Shown: one piece after another, positions 31,665 through 39,728 of the stretch | Position numbering within the stretch: position 1 is the stretch's first letter | How the letters are laid out: each line of letters starts with the position of its first letter | From: Phycisphaerae bacterium | Lineage (GTDB): Bacteria; Planctomycetota; Phycisphaerae; Phycisphaerales; SM1A02 | Length of the DNA: 47,425 bases | NCBI GenBank assembly: GCA_002702575.1 | Contig: PAAJ01000018.1 | Coordinates: 141,854-189,278 of the forward strand | Reading direction: 5' to 3' | Program-made: the position numbers and the translations under genes | Notes under the pieces: generated by a model | Database searches by the model: none | The model's input: only the letters and a program-made list of their open reading frames with translations | Told to the model about the DNA's origin: nothing

Positions 31665-33161
31665 TCAGTAGCGGTAGAAGTCCGGCTTGTAGGGTCCTTC
31701 CACATTCAATCCCAGGTAGTCAGCCTGTTCCTCGGTGAGCGAGGTGAGATCAGCGCCCAGTTTCTCGAGATGCAGTCGGGCGACCATCTCGTCGAGTTTC
31801 TTGGGCAACGTCGTGACACCGTTCTCGTAGGAATCGTGATTGGAGTGAAGTTCCATCTGGGCGAGGACCTGATTGGTGAATGATGCACTCATCACGAAAC
31901 TGGGGTGTCCCGTTGCACATCCGAGATTCAGCAGGCGGCCTTCTGCGAGCACGATGATGGAGTGGCCGTCGGTGAACTTCCACTCATGAACCTGGTCCTT
32001 GATGAAGATCTGCTCGACGCCGTCGATCTGGCCCAGACCGGCCATGTCGATCTCATTGTCGAAGTGACCGATGTTGCCCACGATGGCGTTGTGCTTCATG
32101 TTCGACATGTGTTCGGCCGTGATGACGTCCTTGTTGCCTGTTGTCGTGATGAAGAGATCGGCATCTCCGACGACATCTTCAAGACGGACGACGTCATAGC
32201 CTTCCATGGTCGCCTGGAGGGCGCAGATCGGGTCGATCTCGGTCACCAGAACCCGGCAGCCCTGTCCACGCAATGACTGACAGCAGCCCTTGCCGACGTC
32301 TCCGTAACCGCAGACGACGGCGACCTTGCCGGCCAGCATGACGTCCGTGGCACGCATGATGCCGTCGACGCAGGAGTGTCGACAGCCGTAGAGGTTGTCG
32401 AACTTGCTCTTGGTAACGGCATCGTTCACGTTGATGGCCGGGAACAGGAGTTCACCCTTTTCAGCCATCTGGTAAAGGCGATGAACACCTGTGGTGGTCT
32501 CTTCGGATACGCCCTGGATACCTTCGGCCATCGGCTTCCAGAAGCCCGGATTTTCAGCCTGCATGTCCTGGAGAAGTGACAGGACGACCTGGAACTCCTC
32601 GGACTCCGCTGTAGCGGGATCGGGGACGACGCCCGACTGGTTGTACTCAAGGCCGCGATGCACGAGAAGCGTTGCATCGCCACCGTCATCCAGGATCAGG
32701 GATGGACCGTTGCCATCACCCCAATGCAAGGCCTGGAATGTGCACCACCAGTATTCCTCGAGGGTTTCACCCTTCCAGGCGAATACCGGGACGCCCTGGG
32801 GATTCTCAGGGGTGCCATTGGGGCCCACGGCGACTGCGGCGGCGGCGTGATCCTGAGTGGAGAAGATGTTGCAGCTTGCCCAACGGACTTCAGCACCGAG
32901 TTCGACCAGCGTCTCGATGAGAACGGCGGTCTGGATCGTCATGTGCAAGGAACCGGTGATGCGAGCGCCTGCCAAGGGCTTGGTTGTGCGATATCGATCA
33001 CGAAGTGCCATGAGCCCGGGCATCTCATGCTCTGCCAGCTGGATTTCCTTGCGGCCGAAGGTGACCGTTTCCGGGGACAGGTCGCTGACCTTGTACGGGA
33101 GGTCGCAGATCAGTGGAAGTCCTGTGTTCATGAAGGTATTCGGCAGGGTGCTGGTGCTCAC
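31665..33161 (-). CDS. ahcY: Adenosylhomocysteinase (SAH hydrolase)
   Basis: AhcY splits S-adenosylhomocysteine to adenosine and homocysteine, removing the product inhibitor of methyltransferases. Substrate-domain motifs [28 protein letters not shown] and the DDGGDATL block are present. The NAD domain has [19 protein letters not shown] and ATMEGYDVV. The C-terminus ends KPDFYRY, the conserved Lys and Tyr that close the neighbour's NAD site. At 498 residues it carries the roughly 40-residue insert of the bacterial long form. The GTG start has GGAG upstream. The promoter (33224-33252) overlaps an 18-bp palindrome, so regulated expression is likely, perhaps by SAH. Confidence 0.98.
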   Translation of the reverse strand: MSTSTLPNTFMNTGLPLICDLPYKVSDLSPETVTFGRKEIQLAEHEMPGLMALRDRYRTTKPLAGARITGSLHMTIQTAVLIETLVELGAEVRWASCNIFSTQDHAAAAVAVGPNGTPENPQGVPVFAWKGETLEEYWWCTFQALHWGDGNGPSLILDDGGDATLLVHRGLEYNQSGVVPDPATAESEEFQVVLSLLQDMQAENPGFWKPMAEGIQGVSEETTTGVHRLYQMAEKGELLFPAINVNDAVTKSKFDNLYGCRHSCVDGIMRATDVMLAGKVAVVCGYGDVGKGCCQSLRGQGCRVLVTEIDPICALQATMEGYDVVRLEDVVGDADLFITTTGNKDVITAEHMSNMKHNAIVGNIGHFDNEIDMAGLGQIDGVEQIFIKDQVHEWKFTDGHSIIVLAEGRLLNLGCATGHPSFVMSASFTNQVLAQMELHSNHDSYENGVTTLPKKLDEMVARLHLEKLGADLTSLTEEQADYLGLNVEGPYKPDFYRY

Positions 33162-33205
33162 GAGGAGGCTCCTGAGAGAGGGAGGTGTGATTCAACGAAT
33201 GTATC

Positions 33206-33223
33206 CGTATATCCGGATATACG
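33206..33223 (-). promoter_or_regulatory. 18-bp perfect palindrome, candidate ahcY operator
   Basis: CGTATATCCGGATATACG is fully self-complementary. It lies directly after the -10 element of the ahcY promoter, covering the expected transcription start, about 45 nt before the start codon. A repressor bound here would block initiation. ArsR-family SahR regulators of ahcY use AT-rich palindromes in other bacteria, but I cannot say whether this one belongs to that type. Confidence 0.7.
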
Positions 33224-33252
33224 AATATAGTCCTCGGTGGCGGTCAAGTCAA
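33224..33252 (-). promoter_or_regulatory. Sigma70-type promoter of ahcY
   Basis: Read on the minus strand, TTGACT (33252-33247) and TATATT (33229-33224) are separated by exactly 17 nt. This is the best consensus promoter in the window. It lies about 63 nt upstream of the ahcY start codon. Confidence 0.72.
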
Positions 33253-33346
33253 GAATCCACCCCTTGCTCACGCCATGGCTGGTGGCGGTTGAGCTCGTTA
33301 CACTCCGCCTCAACGCGGGATACGGCTTGATGTGAAGGGTGGACGC

Positions 33347-33367
33347 AGTGGTCCGACCCGGACCGCT
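33347..33367 (+). promoter_or_regulatory. Hairpin upstream of atpC
   Basis: AGTGGTCCG, a 3-nt loop and CGGACCGCT form a 9-bp stem (one G-T pair) ending 35 nt before the atpC start. No T-run follows, so it is not a standard terminator. It may shape the atpC leader or be chance. Confidence 0.25.
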
Positions 33368-33402
33368 CAGTCAAGCCGGTGTCCGAATGGGAGTATGCAG
33401 TC

Positions 33403-33816
33403 GTGAGTAGTTCGTTTCGATGTGCCGTGATGACCCCGGATGGGTCAACCTTCGATGGCGACGTCACCTATGCCTCGTTTCCGGCGTGGGATGGTCAGTA
33501 CGGCGTGATGGCAGGTATGTCACCGCTTCTCGATCGGCTCGGGATCGGACCGCTTCGTCTTGACACCTCCGAAGGTGTGCGATGGTTCGCGGTCGAAGAA
33601 GGCTTTGCACATGTCAGGGACAACACACTGACGATTCTGAGCGAGTCCGTTCATTCCGTAGACGATCTTTCTCATGGCGCCTTGCAGGATGCGTTGCGTG
33701 AACTGGATTCGATCAGTGACGCCGACATGTCTTCTGAAGAGAAGGCGGCACAGCGCGTCCGGTTGAATGCCAGACTTCGACTCATTGAAACCCATTCCGG
33801 TACTCGCAGCGCATGA
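33403..33816 (+). CDS. atpC: F1Fo ATP synthase epsilon subunit
   Basis: Epsilon sits in the rotor stalk and can inhibit ATP hydrolysis. The N-terminal beta-sandwich is clear: FRCAVMTPDGSTFDGDVTYASFPAWDGQYGVMAGMSPLLDRLGIG. A two-helix tail follows (about residues 90-135), giving the normal length of 137. I chose the GTG at 33403, behind GGGAG, because residues before it do not belong to the family. No other atp gene is visible in the window: upstream lies divergent ahcY, so this atpC is detached from the usual atpAGDC order. It overlaps scpB by ATGA (33813-33816). Confidence 0.9.
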   Translation: MSSSFRCAVMTPDGSTFDGDVTYASFPAWDGQYGVMAGMSPLLDRLGIGPLRLDTSEGVRWFAVEEGFAHVRDNTLTILSESVHSVDDLSHGALQDALRELDSISDADMSSEEKAAQRVRLNARLRLIETHSGTRSA

Positions 33817-34553
33817 CAGATGCATCCGAGAAGGATGGTGCTCGAAACGCCGAGGGTGGATCACCCTCCCAGGCGTCCTCGGGACTTCCCTTGAACTCAA
33901 GAATCGAGGCGGTTCTCTTTTCCGCAGAACGATCTCTTGGAGATAGTCGACTGGCCGAAGCCGTTTCCGAGCAGGATGAAAAGGTCGGTACGGATCAGAT
34001 CAAGAAGGCGATCGAGGATCTGAACGGCCAGTACGAACAGACTGACCGCATGTTCCGCATCATCCGGATTGCCTCTGGGTGGCGAGTCATGACCGTGCCC
34101 GAAGCGGCACCCGTCCTGCAGCGTCTGCTCGTGCAGCGACAACAGAGTCGATTGACACCAGCCACTCTGGAAACCCTCTCGATCATCGCCTATCGACAGC
34201 CCGTCATGAGAGCGGAAATCGAGGCCATCCGAGGTGTGGCTTGTGGAGATGTCCTACGAGGCCTTCTGGAAAGGCGACTCGTCCGGATCGCTGGACGCGC
34301 CGAGGAGCTTGGACGTCCGATGCTCTACGGCACCACTCGCGAGTTTCTCAAGGTCTTCGGTCTTGCCGGGATCGATGATCTTCCCGAGGTCGAGGGTCTG
34401 CCGCGGGAATCATCGCATCGAACCGCTGCCCCGGCATCCAGGTCGAGCTCGACCGAGGATGACGCTCGGGACGATGAGCAGCCGGTGGCTGCTGACGAAG
34501 CGGATTCGAAGGCTGTCGAAACCGATGAGGCTGATATCACAGAACCGGCCTGA
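33813..34553 (+). CDS. scpB: Segregation and condensation protein B (ScpB)
   Basis: ScpB forms part of the SMC-ScpA-ScpB condensin. The product has two winged-helix domains: NSRIEAVLFSAERSL to about residue 105, and a second with LTPATLETLSIIAYRQPVMRAEIEAIRGV and YGTTREFLKVFGL. The last about 45 residues are acidic and Ser/Glu-rich and probably disordered, making the protein 246 residues against a usual 180-200. It begins by an ATGA overlap with atpC, so translation is coupled. scpA and smc are not in the window, so the usual scpAB pair is broken here. Confidence 0.92.
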   Translation: MTDASEKDGARNAEGGSPSQASSGLPLNSRIEAVLFSAERSLGDSRLAEAVSEQDEKVGTDQIKKAIEDLNGQYEQTDRMFRIIRIASGWRVMTVPEAAPVLQRLLVQRQQSRLTPATLETLSIIAYRQPVMRAEIEAIRGVACGDVLRGLLERRLVRIAGRAEELGRPMLYGTTREFLKVFGLAGIDDLPEVEGLPRESSHRTAAPASRSSSTEDDARDDEQPVAADEADSKAVETDEADITEPA

Positions 34554-34573
34554 CGAGATGTGCGAACATGTTT

Positions 34574-34614
34574 CAGGAGGCGCTGCGATGGATGTTCCAT
34601 GGCGGATGCTCCTG
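34574..34614 (+). terminator. Possible stem-loop between scpB and the DUF58 gene
   Basis: CAGGAG (34574-34579) pairs with CTCCTG (34609-34614), with an inner ATGGA/TCCAT hairpin (34588-34600). It is the only structured element in the 84 nt between the two genes and has no U-tract. Low confidence. Confidence 0.25.
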
Positions 34615-34637
34615 TGAACTCGTAGCATGAGAACGTG

Positions 34638-35792
34638 ATGGCCAGCTCTAAGCGAATGCTTCCGGTAAGCGCGCCTGTGATCTTCGTCCTTCTGCTTTTC
34701 CTCATTGGGCCGGCGGCGATTCTCCAGGGCAACAATCCATTGTTGTGGTTGCTGTGTGTCCTGGTCGTGATCGGAATCTCGACCTGGTTGTTGAACCGGG
34801 TGACACTTCGTCGGATCTCCATCAGAAGGCTGATGCCCGATCATGGTGTCGTCGGTGAGCCATTGATCGTCGGATACGAAGTGAGTCGACATCGCGCATG
34901 GCTCCCTTCATTCGATCTGACGATCAGCGAGCGTCTCGACAAGCGCATGTTGTCGGATTCGTCTCCGGCCTGGATCCTCCACGTGGGTCCCGGGCAGACG
35001 GTGCACGGTGAGGGTCTGTTCGTTCCAGCGTGTCGTGGACGAGTGGAGTTCATCAACATGGAGGTCCGAACAGGCTTCCCGATGGGGATCATTCCCAGAA
35101 GGCGGATCATTCGCTCATCACAGGATGTCAGGATTCATCCCGAAATCATCAGGCTCAAGCCCGGACTCGTGCAATCCATCGTCGGTGCTGGCGGGGAGGG
35201 TCGTCGATCCGTCGATCGAAACGGCAGTGGTCTCGACTATTTCGGTACGCGTGCAGCACGAACGGGTGACGGGTGGCGGGATATCGCCTGGAAGATCTCG
35301 GCTCGTCGAAACAGCTTGATCGCGATCGAACGTGCGCGACCAGCATCCCCGAGGTTGCGAGTCGTGCTGGATCTCACCATTCCGACAGCGGATCTGCAGG
35401 TGTCCTCGGAGGATCCCTTCACGGCTTCCGAACTCGAGGAGCGTGCCATCAGCCTCGCCGCGTCCATCCTGCGGGATGCCAGCAGTCGTGGCTATGACAC
35501 GGCACTGACCATTCAGGGGCTGCCGGTTCCACCACATCCCCTGAGATCCGGTCTTCGTCACATCTCCCGAATGCTCGGGACTTTGGCCGACCTTGATCTG
35601 GGTCAGACAAGGGAATCCTGGACGACGCTGCCGGAGCGTGAGCGTGCCGGACTGGTGGTGATCAACCCGGATCGTGTCCGGCGACCGCTGCAGAGAGGTC
35701 ACGTTTGGCACTTGACCGGTCGTCAGCTTGAGGAGTTGCAGGAAGTTTCCAGCGATGAACCATCGCCACAGTCACAGGAGACGGCAGCATGA
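34638..35792 (+). CDS. DUF58 domain membrane protein
   Basis: The product (384 residues) has two N-terminal membrane segments (about residues 13-32 and 37-56). The typical DUF58 body then follows, with GLDYFGTRAARTGDGWRDIAWKISARRNSLIAIER (the conserved 'D-W-R-W-AR' region) and a vWA-like C-terminal half with RVVLDLTIP. DUF58 proteins usually stand with a MoxR AAA+ ATPase and a TgpA-like transglutaminase. The TgpA partner follows here by ATGA overlap, but no MoxR is present. The start could be the GTG at 34635 or the ATG at 34638. The role is in envelope protein maturation or regulation, inferred from the family. Confidence 0.88.
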   Translation: MASSKRMLPVSAPVIFVLLLFLIGPAAILQGNNPLLWLLCVLVVIGISTWLLNRVTLRRISIRRLMPDHGVVGEPLIVGYEVSRHRAWLPSFDLTISERLDKRMLSDSSPAWILHVGPGQTVHGEGLFVPACRGRVEFINMEVRTGFPMGIIPRRRIIRSSQDVRIHPEIIRLKPGLVQSIVGAGGEGRRSVDRNGSGLDYFGTRAARTGDGWRDIAWKISARRNSLIAIERARPASPRLRVVLDLTIPTADLQVSSEDPFTASELEERAISLAASILRDASSRGYDTALTIQGLPVPPHPLRSGLRHISRMLGTLADLDLGQTRESWTTLPERERAGLVVINPDRVRRPLQRGHVWHLTGRQLEELQEVSSDEPSPQSQETAA

Positions 35793-38035
35793 GTCTCCTC
35801 AAGCTCTATCCAATCATGAGTTTCACGCTGGTGCTGCTGGCGATCGTGGCTCAATGTCTTTCGCAGAGACACCCATGGCTCCTGTTGGTTGCAGGTGGTC
35901 TTGCCGCAGTCAGTCGCTCCGTCTCCGAAGGGCCTCGTGGATTGTCCTTGCCAAGGTCCATCTCCCTTCTGCTGACTGCGATTGCGCTGATCTGGTCTGC
36001 CATCGTCGCATCCGGTGATCTGGAACAACCGATACCAGCCATCGGACAGTTCGTCGTCTGGTTGACCGTGATCAAGCTGTATGAACGACATACGCTCGAG
36101 AACGAAGCGGAACGTCTCATTCTCGCACTGCTCCTGATGGTGCTCGCCGCCTTGATCTCGATCGATCTCATTTTCGGCTTCCTGCTCCTGGTCTGGTGTG
36201 CGTTGGGAATGGTGACCCTGATGCTGTACCAGTTGAACTATGCCGCTGAGCGCATGCAGCGCCAGCGTTCGAAAGTTCTGGGTCTTCCCATCGGTGTATC
36301 TCCGAACCCGGTCTTCGGTTCGGGTCTTCGTCGTCACTACCGAAACATCTCGATCGTTTCGATCATCATCGTGTTCGTCTCCTCGACGGCAATGTTTCTT
36401 CTGTTCCCTCGTGGCCTGACGAGCGGCCTGGCCAACGCCAGCATGAATTCCCTCGGAAGACGTCAGGTGGGTCTGGGGGAGGGTGTCGATCTGCTGGGTT
36501 CGACCCGGATCTCCTTGTCACGGGAGCAGGTGCTCACCGTCGGTCTGACGGATGATGATGAGGAACCGATTCAATTGAACCAGCCCCTTCGACTTCGAGC
36601 CGCCGTGTTGTCGGCCTATCGCGGAGACGGCATCTGGGGTGCCGAACCCATCGGTCTGGAGACGATCGAGTTGCAGGATGGTGTCAACAGGACCCTCTTC
36701 TACACCCCTGAGGACACGGTCAAGATCACCCAGGACATCAAACTCGATGTCGCCAGCGAGCAGGTGGTCTCGATGTCCGTTCCAGTCGGCATCACGGTCG
36801 ATGCCGATACGACTCTGGCCTATCGGCCGGGAAGTCAGACCATGAGGGTCGCCCACGACGCCGATACGCCGATGCAGTATGTCATCGAGGTGGTTCCTGA
36901 AGAGCCGCTCTACAGATCACCCATGTCGCTTGGGGTATCACCCGGTCTGGAACTGGTTCATCCCTACTACAACCCGGCGGTCTATACGCTGGCGACCACC
37001 TTGCTCGAACAGGCCGGTGAACCGACTTCGCCGCCGGATGATGACGTTCGACGCCTGGAGTGGTATCGCTCGGCGGCAGTCATCTTCGAACGCTTTCTGA
37101 AGTATGGAGAGTACGAATACACCCTGGATCTCACGGAGGTGGGCAGCACGCCCGAGATGTCTGAAATCGATCCGGTTGAACGTTTTCTGATCCATCAGAA
37201 GTTCGGGCATTGCGAGTATTTCGCTTCTGCGATGACGGGCCTGTGCCACAGTGTGCAGATTCCAACACGTCTGGTGACTGGATACGTCTCGAATCGTTTC
37301 GATGAGATCACGCAGCGTTACATCGTGACCAAGTCCGATGCACATGCCTGGACGGAGGTGCTGGGTCCCGGTCCCGGATGGATGGTCTTCGATCCAACGC
37401 CACCTGCGAATGTTCCCGGTACACGCGAAGCCACCATGGGTCCGGTGGACCAGGTGATCTGGTTCTGGCGGTGGCTGGAAGGTCAGTGGCGATTCAACAT
37501 TCTCGGTTTCGATTCGGAGACCCAGAACGTGCTCGCAGAGAGTGTTCTGCCGGGACTTCAGGAGGATCTGGACTCCAGTCTGGAGACGATCGGAGGATGG
37601 GCGCATGGATTTCGCAAGATCATCGGTCTTGGTGAATGGCTTTCCGTCCTGATCATCGTCCTCGTTGCCAGTGTGTTCATGCTGCTCATCATTGGATACC
37701 GCGCTCGGTCCCGACGACTTCGCAGGATTCTGGAACAAGCGAATTGTTCCGAGGTTCCTGGACGGGAAGGTCGACGTCTGGCTGCGAGATTGGCGTTCTA
37801 TGTCCAGATGCTGGAACGTCTCAGGCAGGGCGGTCTTGCGAAGCCGGACTGGCAGCCGCCGGCAGCGTTTGCCCGAAGTCTTCAGCAGGTTCATCCCGAG
37901 GTTTCCAGTGCAGTCGCCGAGATGACGAAGGTCTACTATCAGCTCCGGTATGGTGGCCGTGTGACTGGTGGTCATGAACTGGAGATGAAGGCGGCGTTGG
38001 CTCGTCTTGATCACGCGCTCGAGATCATCACATGA
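35789..38035 (+). CDS. TgpA-like transmembrane transglutaminase
   Basis: The 748-residue product has at least five N-terminal membrane segments (residues about 5-60, 75-95, 108-145 and 185-205; DUF3488-like). A periplasmic transglutaminase-like core carries the triad Cys475 (in GHCEYFASAM), His519 (in SDAHAW) and Asp535 (in VFDPTPP). One more membrane segment (about 612-634) is followed by a C-terminal cytosolic DUF4129-like tail. This is the TgpA/YebA-type architecture. It starts with an ATGA overlap on the DUF58 gene and ends with another on a methyltransferase, so all three are probably translated together. All three catalytic residues are present, so it should be active. The substrate is unknown. 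Confidence 0.92.
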   Translation: MSLLKLYPIMSFTLVLLAIVAQCLSQRHPWLLLVAGGLAAVSRSVSEGPRGLSLPRSISLLLTAIALIWSAIVASGDLEQPIPAIGQFVVWLTVIKLYERHTLENEAERLILALLLMVLAALISIDLIFGFLLLVWCALGMVTLMLYQLNYAAERMQRQRSKVLGLPIGVSPNPVFGSGLRRHYRNISIVSIIIVFVSSTAMFLLFPRGLTSGLANASMNSLGRRQVGLGEGVDLLGSTRISLSREQVLTVGLTDDDEEPIQLNQPLRLRAAVLSAYRGDGIWGAEPIGLETIELQDGVNRTLFYTPEDTVKITQDIKLDVASEQVVSMSVPVGITVDADTTLAYRPGSQTMRVAHDADTPMQYVIEVVPEEPLYRSPMSLGVSPGLELVHPYYNPAVYTLATTLLEQAGEPTSPPDDDVRRLEWYRSAAVIFERFLKYGEYEYTLDLTEVGSTPEMSEIDPVERFLIHQKFGHCEYFASAMTGLCHSVQIPTRLVTGYVSNRFDEITQRYIVTKSDAHAWTEVLGPGPGWMVFDPTPPANVPGTREATMGPVDQVIWFWRWLEGQWRFNILGFDSETQNVLAESVLPGLQEDLDSSLETIGGWAHGFRKIIGLGEWLSVLIIVLVASVFMLLIIGYRARSRRLRRILEQANCSEVPGREGRRLAARLAFYVQMLERLRQGGLAKPDWQPPAAFARSLQQVHPEVSSAVAEMTKVYYQLRYGGRVTGGHELEMKAALARLDHALEIIT

Positions 38036-38733
38036 CGAATGATCCGCACCCCCAGCTTGAGGCTTGGCATCCGCACGAACCATCAATCTCGGAGGCGCAG
38101 ATCGAGTGGTTGCGGAAGACCATCGCCCCCGGCAGTTCCCTGCTCGATCTCGGTTGCGGTTCGGGTCGGACGCTGGTTCCATTGGCAGCGCATGGTGTGC
38201 AGTGCACCGGGCTCGACCTCGACCAGTCCGCACTCGATGCCTGTCGTGCTGATCTGTTGAAATCGAACACATCAGCTGAACTGATGACGGCGGATTTCAG
38301 GACATGGCTGGCCGGTTCCACAGCCACGTGGGATGTCATCACATGTCTGGGAAACACGTTCTGTCTCATCTGGAAGATTGAAGACGCCTTGGAATGTCTT
38401 GCCTTGATTCGAAGTCGGCTGTCACCGGGCGGGATGTTCATTCTGGATGACATTCCAGCGGATCTCTGGCCCCAGTTGACGGAGGGGCACTGGCAGGAAG
38501 GTCTTGATCCGGAAGCGGGGTGTCAGCTCGTCTGGTCAGGGGATGATGCGGTCTTCACGATCCGTCAGCATTCATCAGTCGATCCGGATGATTGGACCAT
38601 TGGCGATCGGGATGTCCCCCTGAGGCTCTGGACTGCCGGGGCGTTGCAACTGGCTGCTGCCGCAAGCGGGTTTCAGGTTCCAGTCATTCCAGCAGGATCA
38701 AGTATTCGGATTTTGAGGCCTCGTAACGGATAA
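38032..38733 (+). CDS. Class I SAM-dependent methyltransferase
   Basis: The 233-residue cytoplasmic protein has the Rossmann methyltransferase motifs: motif I LLDLGCGSGRTLVPLA (about residues 37-52), motif II with the acidic end at CTGLDLD, a motif near LMTADFRTWL (about 85), and motif IV in WDVITCLGNTFC. The post-motif region LALIRSRLSPGGMFILDD is typical. The substrate cannot be told from sequence. The first 25 residues carry no domain. The start is within the stop of the transglutaminase gene (ATGA), so it is the third gene of the DUF58 operon, which is unusual for such an operon. Confidence 0.88.
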   Translation: MTNDPHPQLEAWHPHEPSISEAQIEWLRKTIAPGSSLLDLGCGSGRTLVPLAAHGVQCTGLDLDQSALDACRADLLKSNTSAELMTADFRTWLAGSTATWDVITCLGNTFCLIWKIEDALECLALIRSRLSPGGMFILDDIPADLWPQLTEGHWQEGLDPEAGCQLVWSGDDAVFTIRQHSSVDPDDWTIGDRDVPLRLWTAGALQLAAAASGFQVPVIPAGSSIRILRPRNG

Positions 38734-38840
38734 AGGAGTTCTTCCCGGACTGATCTGGGCTGAAGGTGCGATCCAGAGCGGACGATACCTCGTAGCGTTC
38801 CCAATCTCATCCGACTGTCCAAAGACCAGGGAGAAAGCAA

Positions 38841-39728
38841 GTGCCGGCGAATCGATCTCGAACTGCAGGATGGCGTCAATGCCTGTCGCAGATCAAGCAG
38901 AGGGGCGGCTCGATTGAGCTTGCCATGGCAAGGCCACAGACCAATGGTGAAGACCTGATCTCAGGCGATCTCCTCGTGCGATGCCGGGTGATCGCGCTTT
39001 CCGAAGAGGGGCTCCTCGTGGAAGCGCCGGTGACCTTGGGAAAGACGATCGAGATTCCTGTGGGCGTCGAACTGGTTGCGATGATGGCCATTGGTCAGAA
39101 TCGATGGTTGTTCAAATCCCGCTGCCTTGGTTGGTTTCCTGATGGAGTCGGAGGTTCAGGACGTCCGGAGTTGCAGTTGTCTCTGCCTCAACGTGTCGAA
39201 CGTTGCCAGCGAAGACGGGACTACCGAGTTGAAACGGCCAGTCTTGATCTGCCAGGTGTGCAGATGTGGCCGCTGCTCGATCCATCCACGGTCGTCCTGG
39301 CGGAGCGGGTCAACGAGGCCGAGTTCATGAAGGAACTGGACGGCAACACCGGCGACTGGAGCCTTGCGGACGATTTGAACAGTGGCTGTGACGACGAACT
39401 TCTGCCTGAAGTCGGTCCCGGATTTCCGGCGAAGCTGGTGAATCTTGGTGGCGGGGGAGTCGGCCTGACCGTGGAAGACGGTCATGCCGGAAGCCTGGGC
39501 AGTCGTTCACTGTTCTGGATTCGATTTGGTCTGCCGCCAATGGTCCGGACGCCCGTGTGTGCAACGGCGCGACTGGTTCACAGTCACATGCAGAGTGATC
39601 GCAAGATCTATGCCGGAATGACATTCGATTTCTCGGCGAACCCGCCACACAAGCGAACCGTGGTCAAGCAGATTCTCCGGGCCATCGCGTGTCAGCAGAA
39701 GATGCAGATGGCTCGACAAGCGGGCTAG
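38841..39728 (+). CDS. PilZ-domain protein with YcgR-like N-terminus
   Basis: The 295-residue protein has a beta-rich N-terminal part (about residues 20-115) like the flagellar-brake N-domain, then a PilZ domain. The c-di-GMP motif RxxxR is RRDYR (125-129). The second motif, normally (D/N)xSxxG, is NLGGGG (201-206), with Gly in place of Ser. An insert of about 60 residues (135-195) separates the two halves. It likely senses c-di-GMP, perhaps to slow the flagellum, but binding may be altered by the Ser-to-Gly change. The GTG start has AGGGAG 8 nt upstream. Its TAG stop shares CTAG with convergent pabB. Confidence 0.72.
   Translation: MPANRSRTAGWRQCLSQIKQRGGSIELAMARPQTNGEDLISGDLLVRCRVIALSEEGLLVEAPVTLGKTIEIPVGVELVAMMAIGQNRWLFKSRCLGWFPDGVGGSGRPELQLSLPQRVERCQRRRDYRVETASLDLPGVQMWPLLDPSTVVLAERVNEAEFMKELDGNTGDWSLADDLNSGCDDELLPEVGPGFPAKLVNLGGGGVGLTVEDGHAGSLGSRSLFWIRFGLPPMVRTPVCATARLVHSHMQSDRKIYAGMTFDFSANPPHKRTVVKQILRAIACQQKMQMARQAG

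Noticed and set aside
36938-38272. 444-codon open frame on the minus strand
   Set aside because: Antisense to the transglutaminase and methyltransferase genes, with no motif and no ribosome binding site.
38730-38742. 13-base sequence ATAAAGGAGTTCT also present at 9916-9928, considered as a shared promoter element
   Set aside because: One copy overlaps the stop codon of the methyltransferase gene, the contexts differ, and no matching second element is found at either site.
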